Assembly: GCA_024362935.1 (NCBI GenBank)
Contig: JANCRA010000019.1
Span: 2,972,501 to 3,036,500, forward strand
Source of the DNA: Setophaga petechia
Taxonomy: Eukaryota; Chordata; Aves; Passeriformes; Parulidae
Reading direction: 5' to 3'
DNA: 64,000 nt
Shown: positions 1 to 11,639 of the stretch, piece after piece
Layout of the letters: each line of letters opens with the position of its first letter
How positions within the stretch are numbered: the first letter of the stretch is position 1
Made by a program: the position numbers and the translations under genes
The notes under the pieces: model-generated
Told to the model about the DNA's origin: nothing
Databases searched by the model: none
What the model saw: only the letters and a program-made list of their open reading frames with translations

Positions 1-1949
1 TCACCTTTTACATCCCTTAGAGTTTCACTCAAAGTATTATTACTCTCATGGCACCCAACCTCTAGCTATGCCTATTCCTCATAAGGCAAGATATGTGACT
101 TCCCTGTGAGCCAATAAAATCAGTGGAATGATTATTTGGGTACTCCTGCTGGCACTTCCCACAGGACAGCAGGTAAGTTGATATGCAAAGACTACCCAGG
201 AGTGTGGAGGAAGATTCACACCTCTATCTTGTAACATGAGAGTGCCACAGACCCCTGTAAAACATTGTTGGAAGCCACTGAGTCAACTAATTAAAGACAA
301 TTTTATAGCCAGACAATTTGTATCTGTAGTCTGCAATAACATGGAATAGCCTAAAGGGAGCAATGGCTCTCCAGCTTTTTAAAAAATCCTTTATTGTCAC
401 ATATCTGTAAATGTAATTCTTGTGTTAACATGGATATGCTGTAACAAAGCTTTTCAGTAACATTAATATTGATTAGCAGTATTTTTTGAAAGTAAGAGAC
501 GGAAACTACACTGAAAGTATTAGTGCAGCAAGACTTAAGAAATGACTAGAAGAAAAGATAACCTAGAAGATGAATAGTAAATGATAAAAGAGACCCAGTG
601 GATTTTACCTAATACCATGATAACAAATAGCCCCCTGGATCTAAATCAGTTTTCCCCTTCTTCTTAATTCAGCTTTGAGAAGTATATTATCATATTTCTA
701 TAACAAACCCTTCAGAAATATGCCATTTTGTAGATTATTTCATTAGTAATACTCTCAATATCTGATGAAACAACATATCATGACTAGCTGTTAGAACCAG
801 ACATGGATTTTCTGATATATCATTCCCCAGATGGAAAATGGTTTTCTGTGAAAAATAAAGTACTCACAGGAATACTCTGATTTGATTTGAAATGAAAAAA
901 GATTTAGGTTCAGATAAAAATATTCTGATCTAACATTTGCAGACTAAACAGCAGTTTTTTAATAATAAATGATAAAAAGCTTATTTTATGAACTATAAAA
1001 TTTATAGTAATTTCATAGTAAAAAGTAAATTTTTTTTAGAGTATATTCTTCTATTTTAAGTTGCAGGCATTGTGAAAGGGGATGTTGTTCCATTAGATGA
1101 ATTTCCATATGTCCTTTTGTATAGTTGAGAAATTCTCATTTAATTTTAGAAGAAACATTGCTGGGTTTGGTGCAATTCTAAGATGCAATACTAAAGAAAT
1201 ATCAATTTATTACTGTCTTCTTTTCCAGTATCATGCAACAGTCAAATATAGCACAGAAAATTTGGAAAAACTATTGAGATATAAGAGGGTTTTTAACAGA
1301 AGTTTAGTGTTAATTAATAGAGTCAGGAGGTTAGGATATTGCACTATTTCAAAGGAAAAAGTAAGTCAGCACATTGTATATATGTTAAAGCTTGGTTGAT
1401 ATTTAATATGTTTATCAAAATATAAGTCTGTATCCACCTCAATCTAAAGATTTCAAAAATACATTATCATGTGTCCAACAGCAAATACTAATGAGGACAA
1501 ATGTTAACATTTCAAAAAGAGTTTTGGTCATTCAAATTGTCTTGCTCCATCTTCAAAATCCACAGTAATCGCTTTTACAGTTCCTTTAATTGAAAGTACA
1601 ATAATCACATTAGCAGCAGAAAATAAGCACAAGCAGGCTTGTTTCAAGGTTAAGAAAACAAGGCACAACATAATCATTCTGAACGTGATCCAACCCTCAT
1701 TAGGAATTGTTATGTCAAAGAATTCTTATCTGTGTGTTTAATACAGCACATATCAGCACTGAACCAAATGGCAATATGATGGTTTGGGGACTGCACTGTC
1801 TCTGTAGAACAGGAGCTAATGAGATGCTGTGAGAGCACTTACAGTGATAAAATAGGGCTGAAAGGTGTAACTTCCTCATTATACCCCGAGATTGCACCAC
1901 ATTCAGTAGCATGACCACTAGTAAATCAAAAGTCACACCTTGTATTTAC
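1..1949. other. AT-rich sequence without a recognisable gene
   Basis: No repeat family, RNA gene or convincing exon is recognised here. A 100-codon plus-strand frame at 1097-1399 has low-complexity AT-rich composition and no splice context, so it is probably chance. A minus-strand GT donor-like site lies near 845-850, but the peptide upstream of it is unconvincing. Confidence 0.6.
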
Positions 1950-2005
1950 CTGTGACATTTGTTACCTTCATGTGTCACTGTTCTATCACTCAGCAATCCC
2001 CTCTC
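1950..2005 (-). CDS. Weak candidate exon, 56 nt, unidentified
   Basis: On the minus strand a good pyrimidine-rich acceptor (ending cccacag at 2006 and above) is followed by 56 nt and a donor reading cag|gtaaat. Only one frame is open; it reads ERGLLSDRTVTHEGNKCH, starts at a codon boundary and ends with two bases of the next codon. The segment is short enough for this to occur by chance. It is listed because it lies on the same strand as the stronger candidates upstream. No function can be assigned. Confidence 0.15.
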
Positions 2006-4339
2006 CTGTGGGCAGACAGGGTCTAGGAGGTCTGCAAATCAGGAACTCAGTGTTCCAGCCAAATCACACATGATGTGTGCTCCTGCAAGAACCAGACACA
2101 CAGATGCTGCAGCTTCACATCCTTGTCAGTCCTGATCAAGAATAGATGATTTCCACCCCTCAGTGCACCACAAGAGTCACCTCACAACTTTTCTTTATCT
2201 CTCTATGTGCCTGTGCAGAAGACAATAGTTTCTATGAAAATTCTACCCCCATCAGGACCATTCTTCAACTCTGTTTCCTTTCATGATGCCAACAACAAGC
2301 ATCCCTAGTTTTCTCATCAAGCATCTCACCTAATTCAGGGTCAGCTGATCTCATGACAAGAGATTGTTTTATTTCTTTAGATGTTAAACAGTTCCATCTA
2401 TTCTCCAGGAGAGAGGGAACTTCTTGCTTGAATAATGATGTATTTCTATCTCTTTCCTGTCAAGCTAATTCCAACCTTCTTTCTGTGGCAAAAAGTCATT
2501 CCATCTTTTTGTTCTTGCTTACTAGCTTTTACTCACCCTCACAAAACCTGCAAGTAACCACAAAAAGGCCATTTTATTGGACCTTTTCATAGACCTCAGA
2601 CTGGGATTTTCCATCTCGTTGGGCTTTCTATTTATTACTTCATCATTCTCTTCTGCATAAGGTGTAATGGCTCATCCCTGTCCACCTTAAAAATAAGATA
2701 ATGAGAATGACTTGTAATTCTGACCTCCAAACTGCACTGCTCTATTTGTACTGTCATATACATCTGCACTTCTCCTTAAGCAGAAGGAACTATAACCTAA
2801 CATTACATTTTCTGTTTAGAGTTTGTTTTCCAGCTTAGATCTCTTCCTGAATCAACCAAAGCATCTGACAATACTTTTCCCAGACTAAAAGATACAATTT
2901 ACATTGAGTTCCTCGAGGTTTTGTTTTTAGCTTAGCCCCAAGTACATCCAGCATTACCATATATATGCACAGCCTATAGAGGGAACGTCCATTTTAGTTT
3001 CTGTAGTTCAATATACTTGGGACAAGTATCCTACTGTTTTCAACTATCAAGACAGGCAGTTCTCATTTAGTATAAAATCTCACTAGAATTTCTAGAAACC
3101 CCAGATGAACTCCTGAAATGCTTCCTTTAATCTGTACTCCAGAAGCTGAGGCGTTGCTTTTTTATATTTTTCTATCCTTGGGCAGAAATTCTCTTTATGC
3201 TTTTTATTCCTGCTTTAACCTTTCTCAAATTCTGCCATTATATCTTAGAGATTATTAAATACCATCTGAACATTTTGCTGCTTAAACATCACCCCCCCCC
3301 TTTTTTTATTTGAAAGAGAAGAAAAATCAATAAAATAATCAAAATATTCTGCTGTACTGTTTTTTAGTCTTTGCTTACAAGTTTCATTCTTAATTTTGTT
3401 ATAGATAAAAGTATTTTCTCCCAACTAATGATATCCTAAAAAAAAAGAAGTTATATAACAGAGCTTATCAGGAATGTTTCTACCACCTAAAGACATTTTT
3501 CCTATCAATCCTTATCCAATGACTCTATTGAGATACATTAACTACCACAGTCTTGAAAAACAGCTTGCATTTTTAGAGAATGGACTGGCTTACACAGAAT
3601 TAGGCCATGACCAATACTATATCAAGTAACCACAGTTTCATTGTGGTTTCATATTGGAGCTCCACATAATTTGTGCAGTATTTTGGTATTGTCTCTGTCC
3701 ATACCTAGTATGGTTGCTTTAATCTGTACAGGATAAATATGTAAAGTTAAGCAATTTTTAGACGTTTTCACTGGGAACTGACATGCTGTTCTCTCAGGGT
3801 CTGTATTTCGTGGACAGAATCATATGAAAAAAAAAAAAAGGAAAAAGGCAAAAAAGCTTTTCTAAGCGATTGTCTGCAAGACAACCTAAACTAAAGCCTA
3901 GGAGGTAATGTAACTGGTGGCTGAATAATAAAGACTGCATTACAATGTGCACACAAAAAAAAAAGGAAACTCAGGAGACAAGTTTAAACCTACTTTTTCT
4001 AATGTTAAGGCATGGTTATGTAAACTCAATGTTATATTAACACTAAAATAAAATATGTTTTTAACTTTAAAACAAATGAGCAATCGGAGAAAGGGAAGAA
4101 TCTGTCATGCAACGATGAAGCTGACCGCCCAGGAGTCATTTACACCATCAAGAAAGGAACAGCTGGGACCAATAATAAGCTGTTATCCTTCTTAGTGATT
4201 AGCTAATACTTGACAGAACAGACGTATTTAGGAGTTTTGGAACCCAGTTCTAAATTCTAGAGGTCACAAGTCTCTTACTGAGACTTCAGAAAAACACATC
4301 TGAATCTAAAGAGGGCCTTGGGGAACCATCAGAAATTAC
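2006..4339. other. AT-rich sequence, nothing recognised
   Basis: Contains only short homopolymers, such as a C run followed by a T run near 3292-3307 and A runs near 3828 and 3955. I see no repeat family, RNA gene or supported exon. Confidence 0.6.
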
Positions 4340-4424
4340 CTGGAGTGATTTTCCCTAAACACCCTTCTAGCCTTCCTAATCTTCAGTATACCCCTATATC
4401 TTGTTTCCTCCTGTATTTCCTTTC
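4340..4424 (-). CDS. Probable internal exon, basic coiled-coil-like, unidentified
   Basis: This 85-nt minus-strand segment follows a pyrimidine-rich acceptor (ctatttcctctgtaag) and ends at a donor reading ccag|gtaatt. One frame is open throughout. It begins with two bases of a split codon, reads KEIQEETRYRGILKIRKA and then RRVFRENHS, and ends with two bases of another. The charged peptide rich in Lys, Arg and Glu resembles the other minus-strand candidates. If real, this is the most downstream well-formed exon of the proposed coiled-coil gene. The family is not recognised. A purine-rich strand can give such peptides by chance, so confidence is limited. Confidence 0.3.
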
Positions 4425-6669
4425 CTTACAGAGGAAATAGATACAGCAAGATGTATATAAATGTGGGGGTCAATGCAAGCAAAGATGCTCCTCACACAAA
4501 CTGTGAATTCAAAGGATCTGCTCACCTTCCTTCTAATTTAATTAGCACCAAACTTGACTGAGATAAATATAATTGAATGAATACATTTTGTCTTCATTCT
4601 TAACTTCAAATATGAAGTTTTTGTCTTTCTAAAATGCAAAAACAATTTTTCAGAAATTATGAGACAGTTTCTAGATGGGATACCTGTGGTTTTTAATTTC
4701 CTTTGGGTAACATGTTAGAGTACCATTTTGCAGTAGAGTTCAGTTTGGTAGTAAATTGTATTGAGGAAAAGTATTTATTGCAAACAACTGTTGTTTTGAA
4801 ACCATTGTGTCAGTGTTTCTATTTCACTCTAGCGGCTATTATTTGGTCTTTTTATTGTATTTATAGTGAGTAATAATAAGTCAAGGAGGTTTTATTCAGA
4901 GAAAGATGCTAGGAAGTACCCACTAAGGGATAACAGTGAGGACTGAAAGCAGAAGTAGGGACTCATTTATTTCAAATTTCTCTACCAGTTCAGGATGCCC
5001 AAAAAATGGAAATAAAAGCAAAGAGTAAATATAAAAACAGGTATTCCATTATTCCCAGGTTTTTTAAAAAGTCAGACAGGTTTTATGAAAATAAAATTAT
5101 TTGTTCAAATAAATAAGAATATTTTTTATTGAGCTATGCGATTAACACAAAATATAACAGGGAATAAATAGTGGAGTAGACCATGTTAATGTAAGTTGAT
5201 GAAATGCCATGTGACATGGCCTATAACTGAAAATATTAATAGAAGAATAATAAAACAGATTAGTCTGAAAGAAATTTTTTTCTGAATATTGTCGTCATTA
5301 ATCTTCACTAATGAAAAACAGTAAGAAATGAAAGAGCACCAGCAACACCAGACTCTTCCTCTCCTTCACCCCTTATGCACAGAGCAGAGTCTGCTCTGTC
5401 AATCTGAAGGCAGAACCATGCTGCCAGTTTCCAGCATGTCGCAGGATGGAGAGATTCCTGCAGGCTGTGCCTTCTGCATTCAGAGAATGACAAAAAGTAA
5501 CACTAGCTATTGGGATGTACAAGGTGGATGGCAGAGGTGGGGGTCGGGGAATTCTTTGACTGTAGGCCTCTTCCTATTAGGTAGGATCTCTAAAAGCAGG
5601 TTCTTGGGAAAAATGCAGGTTTCCTTTTCTATTTCAAGTCTAGAGGTTGCAGAATTTGCAAGAAAATTTCTCTATGAAAGAGAGATGAACTTGTTTACTA
5701 CATTGAAGCAGTGAATTGCTGGAATGAACTTTCAGTTCCACTTTATGTTGACATTATCCATTTCTTCTCTGAGTCTGAATGTAACATGTCACTGATATGA
5801 AACCACTGACTACTGGCTAAAACACTGTGAAAAATGAGGAGATTTTTTCAGTCATGGAGATATGCCTTCAATTCTTAAAGTTCTCTAAGTTCCACTGCAC
5901 ATTGAGTCCCACTGAATCATTGTGTTTGAACCAAGAGCTGAGAAAAAACATTCTGTCCCACACATTCATCTAAAAAATATAAATAGATTTTTTTTCCTCC
6001 AAGTCAAGAATTTCATGCAATCATTTCTCAAAGATCCTTCAACATCAGCAGCACATAAATGAAGGAGATCATAGAAAGAGAGCTGTAGTATAATGATGTA
6101 AGAATGACTTTTTCACTATTTAGTCACCCTGTACAATTCAACCATCTGAGCTGCTTTCTTTTGACATTGCACAGCAGGCTCACCTTTATCCTTGAAGAGC
6201 AAGCCTGCTGTGCAATCAGCATATACAGCCCTCCAAGGCTTGCATGGCCTAGAAGGCAGCCTGCATTACCCGTCGGATAGAGCCCTCAGAGACTACTTTC
6301 AGCCAACATCAGTCACAGTAAGTTCAGGTCCACATTTCTTAAGCCAAGGAAAACACAAAAAGGTGCATTGAATCCTCCATTAGTTAAGGATGTAACTGAC
6401 CATGAATACTATCAGAATTCTGAAAGCAATTTCAATGACTAAAATTCAGTTTGGTAGACTGACAATTTCTCATTAATAACTTCGACAGATGTGTCTAAAC
6501 TACAAACAGTGATACCACAAAAATACTCTCAAATTATTGATGAAAAGTACATATTTTCTAGAAATAATAGTCTAAAATAACCATCATTCACAATAAAGTA
6601 AAATTATTAATTTACTTTTATTAATGTCATTCATTTTTCTTTAAAATTCATGTAATAGATAGGTCTTAC
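4425..6669. other. AT-rich stretch with a short inverted repeat
   Basis: No gene is recognised. A 32-nt segment at about 4525-4556 has an acceptor and a gtgagc donor on the minus strand, but its phase does not fit the 4340-4424 candidate. A 128-codon plus-strand frame at 5328-5714 has no splice or promoter context. The inverted repeat at 6166-6216 is described separately. Confidence 0.5.
6166..6216. repeat. Inverted repeat, perfect 15-bp arms, 21-nt loop
   Basis: The left arm attgcacagcaggct (6166-6180) is the exact reverse complement of 6202-6216, separated by 21 nt. The pairing does not extend past the arms. The folded RNA would be about 51 nt, shorter than a usual microRNA precursor. The minus strand also has a consensus-like gtgagc donor inside the loop-side arm. 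Confidence 0.85.
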
Positions 6670-6791
6670 CTCAAATCAATGAAGATTTTTCTCTATTGTC
6701 TATCTGTTTTTGTTTCAAGTTCCATAATTAATTTAGTTTTTTACATTCATTCTTTAGGTTTTCCATAGTGTGATAGTTTTTAGCAATTTAG
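6670..6791 (-). pseudogene. Exon-like segment with in-frame stops
   Basis: On the minus strand a very good acceptor (ggttggttattttttaaattcctag) and donor (gag|gtaagac) bracket 122 nt. No frame is fully open. The best one reads MENLKNECKKLN, stop, LWNLKQKQIDNREKSSLI, stop. It looks like a Lys/Glu/Asn-rich coiled coil interrupted by TAA and by TGA at the exon edge. Strong splice sites with a broken, coiled-coil-like frame suggest a decayed exon of the same minus-strand gene. A chance pairing of splice-like sites cannot be excluded. Confidence 0.22.
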
Positions 6792-9700
6792 CTAGGAATT
6801 TAAAAAATAACCAACCAACCAACCAATGCCATCACCAGCAACAAATCCCATACCATGTAAATTAGGCAAGACTAGATTTCCAAGTACTGTTTTAAGCACA
6901 TGCATATATTTGTAAAAATTATTGACAATATATATTCAAAGAAAGGGAAAATTTTTCAGAGAAGGTACTTAAAGCACTCAGTACAACTGGAAAAATTGCA
7001 TTTATGTAAGAGAATAGCTTCACAAATCTAAGGTTCAAAAATCTTAAGGTTCTTTAGCTTGTTGCACAGTTCTTGTAGTGTATATATACACATATTTTAT
7101 TGTGACACCTGCATTTTTGCAATTGCCTATGTTGTATGTGGATTTATGCATATTTATAGGCCACTGTTTTCAAAAAATGCATGCCCCTTTTACTTTTTTC
7201 CCTTTATGTGAAATTTTTGTAATTAAACCCTGGCTTGCACAGCAAAATCTTTTCTAATGACAGCAAAAAGTAACAATATTTTTATGTGATTCAAGTGTGG
7301 GACTATTTATTTCAGCGTGTGCAGAGTCAGTATCAAGCTTTCAATGCTATTCTGTTCAAGTACTTACAAAATATAATGCTGTTTTAGGCTGATACCTAAA
7401 CCACTTGTCTTTCAGGAAAAATCAGTATTTTGTTGCCATTGCCCAGAGCATTTTTCATTTAGTTGCCTAAATAGAGAGTTGCCTTCTTTCAGATGTCAAG
7501 TTTTTCTTAACATTTTTGTCCGTACTCCACAGACAGTGGAGGATTAAAGCACAGAGAATGACTCCTTTCCTCAGCTGCAACTTGAAGTGATGCTGACATT
7601 AAGCTGCTGAAAACCTTTAAATTATAAAGTGTTTTCACTAAACTTCCTGCTCTGTGGAAGAGAGGTTAAATTGCACTGTCTTTCTTGTACCAAATGTGAC
7701 AGATGGTCGCAGGACCCAAAAAATGTGAGCATTCACAACACAAGCAAACTCTGCTTTCAAGAGCAAGAGTATCTGGCAAACAAAGCTGCAGCTTCCCCAC
7801 AATGAACAAGGTAAACATAAAGCACTGTAACAGTTCAGCAGTAATAAACAGGTGGGAGTCTTCTATTTGGGTGATACTTGTAAAGTGGTCTTGCTGCATT
7901 AGATTTTGTAACCCAGACTAATGGGCTGTAAGCAGCTGTCTAAATGGGTTAAATTAAGAGGGAGGAAAATACCTTTTGATTATCCTTATATATACACATA
8001 AATACATATATAAGTTAAGTGCACACATGTAAAAATACCAGATTTCAAGACCTCATCAGTGGGCAAAGACTACTTCATAGTATTTTAAGATCAGTATTTT
8101 TAAAATTTCTCCTTTAGTCACTGTCCCTTTTTTTTTTTGAGCAGTAGTATCATGCATAGTCTAAGGATATTTTTCCTGATGAAAGTAATACCTAAAAGGT
8201 AGCTACAAAAAAAACCCAAAAGAGGAATCAAAACTTTTGTAACAGATGTTGGTACAGATATATGAAGTTGTGCAAGGAAGTCAGATTTTTAAGACCTTCA
8301 AACTTAGTAAATGTGTAATAAGTATCTGTAAAGGATTAGATGAAAAGGTCAGGTTTCTTGCAGAAACATAGAATCATGGGTAAGAAAATGAAGGTATAAT
8401 AATTGATGTGAATTCCTGTGTAACTGAACTGCCAACAGGGAGTCTCAAACCCCTGAGGAAATGTTTTAGGCTCGGTACCAGAAGAGCCTGATGCAAAGGT
8501 GATGCCCTGTCATACACAGGATTTCTGTATGATCTGTCCTGGCCTTAGACCTTGCAAACCTGAGATGATTCGTATACTGTGTCCAGATATAAACATGCAC
8601 ACAAATATGCCATGCCATGTTTTGTAGCAAAGACTCAGGTTCATGTTCAAGCTCTGTTGAAACAAAACTGTCAATGAAGAAGAATTTAGCACCTTTGACT
8701 TCCTGCGCTTTTCTCAGGACTTTTTAACCAGGGCAAGCAAAACCTGAAAATGTTGGCTTCTGAACATATAGAATGTTAGTCATTGAATCAGTGCAACCTG
8801 GTACCTACAATAGAAAAGAGAATTCACCCTCAGCTTTTGGGATAAACAAACAAGAATGGTGAGATACTCTACAGTCCATGATCCAAATATCAATTGACTG
8901 AATATCTGCACTTAATGGCTTGCTGAAGTGGATAACAGTCCAGTGTCCTGCCTAAGCTGCACAAGTCCCTTGGCACATGGTGATTCAGCTGTCCAATACA
9001 TGCACAATGTTCTTCATTACTGCTAGTTGCTGAACAAGACCACTTGTGTTTTATGAGGTAGAATTCATATGCTGTTAACAAGGTATTTAGCTTTTTGACA
9101 TTTAAATGTCAGCTGACCAAACTAAGTCCCTCCAAATTCAATGGTATGATGCAGTAGCCTCCTCCTTGGGATTCAGCTTGACTTAAAATAGGCAAACTAT
9201 GAAGCACTGGGTGAATTGCTTGCTCAGTTGAAAGCTGGAGAGTCTATATTGCACCTGTAAGGAAAATCCTATAAAATCATAGCCATTACTTGAATAGCAT
9301 CATGTAAGCTACACACTGGCTTTAACAAGACAATGTCTTAATCACAGAAGAGCAATAATATCTCTGAATACAACTTCAAAAAACTTCTGAAAAACCAAAG
9401 AGCCTGATTAGAGGAATCATATAATATAATCATGCACAACTAATGGTAAGAGTTATTGTTAAAAAAGACAGTTTCTTTTATAAAACTTTAATTTCTACAA
9501 TCAAGGAATTGTATCAGGCTCTAAAAATGCAATTTTTAAGGTATCCAAGTGCTGTTACCTGTTCAGAGCTCTACAAATCTCATAAAATAAGCTTTGTACA
9601 TTGCTTTATTCCACTTAGCAGTCCTGTGTTCCTCCAGAACACAAACTCAAATATAAGTCAAGTAAATAATGGATGCAGTTATTTAGAGTTACTAGGAGAG

Positions 9701-11571
9701 GCAGCATTAAAAACAACAATAAAAAAAAGTATAGGAAATAAATGCCCCAAAAACCATTGTAGAATTACTGCTTATCTGCATGCTGACTCATCAGTCATTC
9801 CCACATGTTCTAAGATCTTCTGGTAAACCTGCAGTTGGTAGACCATCACCTTTAACAGAGAGGGATATATAAACTTCCTCTTCCCCGTCAAATGTAGAAA
9901 CCTGTGTGAATCAATGAACTTCCCCATGCTTAATTTAAGATTCTGAGATATATAAGAAGTCTTGGAATTTTCCCATAGAAATTACAGGATTCCTAAAAGC
10001 TATTCTGAACAACATGAAAGCTTTTATTGTTTTATATATGTATGTACATGATTCATCTTTGATGCTGTAATATTTAACAAGTTTATACAAGATGGAAATA
10101 AAAGAGTAATAAAAATTAACAGAATCTTAGGGAGAAAATGGTTGTTTCTTCTAATAACATGTTTATATAAAGCACAATGTTCAGTAATGAAATTCAGTAA
10201 TTCACTATCGTGGATTATAGTTTAGCAAGTGATACAGCAGATACGAGCCATCATTTACAAGAAGATGCCATCTGCTGAGCAAACATGCAATCAGCAGGCA
10301 CTTCCTATTACACTGGAATCTTTTCTGTCCTTTATTGATTTTCTCCCTTGCATTTCTAAAGCCCCTCAAGCAATCTGAGCCAGTGCAGCAAATGAAGAAA
10401 GCAAAGGACTTCTCACTGACCCCAATATCAATTCTGCTTTGTGCTTCATGCTGTCTCAAGGCTATGGACCTCATAGGTTAGTTCAAAAGAGACAGAAAAT
10501 GGTACATAAAATGTGTGTATGTATATAGTTCCAAGGCAACTCTGCAGAAATGACAGCTTAAGCTATGAGATTAAACACACTTCAAAAAAGCATTACAACA
10601 TTAAACATACTTCAATGCAAGCATTAAATTATTCACCCCTACACCATTTAATTGTTGCTTCATAATACTTCTCTTTTTTTGTTCCACTTATTCAGTTTGC
10701 TTCTGCTCTTTATCTACCTCATGTACGCTCTGATCCAAATAGGAGACCTTCTGAAAAATGTGTGCATAAATAGGTATGTTAGTATTCAAAAGTTATTGTC
10801 CTACACTATAGATGTCAGAAAAAAGCATTAGTCATTAAATACTTTCACAGTTACCATTCCTAAGCCTCTTTTGGTTTTCCCTTCCATACTTATTTTTGCA
10901 TCATGTAGGTTTATATACTGTATGCTTTGAATGATAAAGTCCATTTTATAACAGAAAATACATCTGCTGCTTCAGAAAACATTTTTCATCTTGTGGAAAA
11001 ACAAATTAAATAAAGTTCTGAAGTCAAAATATATATTTGAAACAGTTTCCATGGAGCAAAATAGAAATTTATTAATTGTTATCACTACCCCATGCAAAAT
11101 ACACCTAAGGACAGCTACCAAGAAGAGGAAGGAAAAATAATATATTACAATATCTCATGTTTCTCTTTTTCATTAATCCAGTTTATTATTAATTGGCATC
11201 TCAAGAAAAACGGTTCTTGTCTATTGTGTAATTTCATTTGCATCATTAACACGAGCACCAAATATTAAATGGAAGAAACTATGATTAATACATGTAGTAA
11301 GGAAAATTTTGCATTAATAAATATGCTTAAATGAATTGCACAATATTTATACTATTCAAAGTTTAAAATTCCATGTAGAAATATAAAAAAATATTAAAAT
11401 AGGTATTCATATTTCCATTCAGAAAAGCTTTATACAAGGAGAAAGTTCTCTCTGGAAATTACCACTATCTTTTGGATATCATTTGCATACGAATCTGCTT
11501 GTGCAAACTCTCTCCAAGTTTTTAACACAGAATCAAATACACAGGTGTAGACCATGATGTATAACTCTTAC
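6792..11571. other. AT-rich sequence without a supported gene
   Basis: Scattered frames (for example 9443-9826, 127 codons, and 7703-7921) have AT-driven composition and no splice context. No repeat family is recognised. A fragment near 8368 resembling the terminal octamer of CR1 is too short to call. Confidence 0.55.
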
Positions 11572-11639
11572 CACACCTCTCTAGGTTTCCACAAAACTAA
11601 TGATGTGATCTTTGTCACATTGTTTCTACTTAGTTTCAG
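11572..11639 (-). CDS. Weak candidate exon, 68 nt, unidentified
   Basis: A strong minus-strand acceptor (agcccttccccag) and a strong donor (gtg|gtaagag) bracket 68 nt. Only one frame is open, starting at a codon boundary and reading LKLSRNNVTKITSLVLWK and then PREV, with two bases left over. The starting phase fits the clean codon end of the 24794-24947 exon, the nearest better candidate upstream. The peptide is not recognised. The splice sites are better than average, but a 22-codon open frame is easily met by chance. Confidence 0.22.

Noticed and set aside
4525..4556. 32-nt minus-strand segment with acceptor and gtgagc donor
   Set aside because: Joining it to 4340-4424 puts the latter in a frame with an immediate stop.
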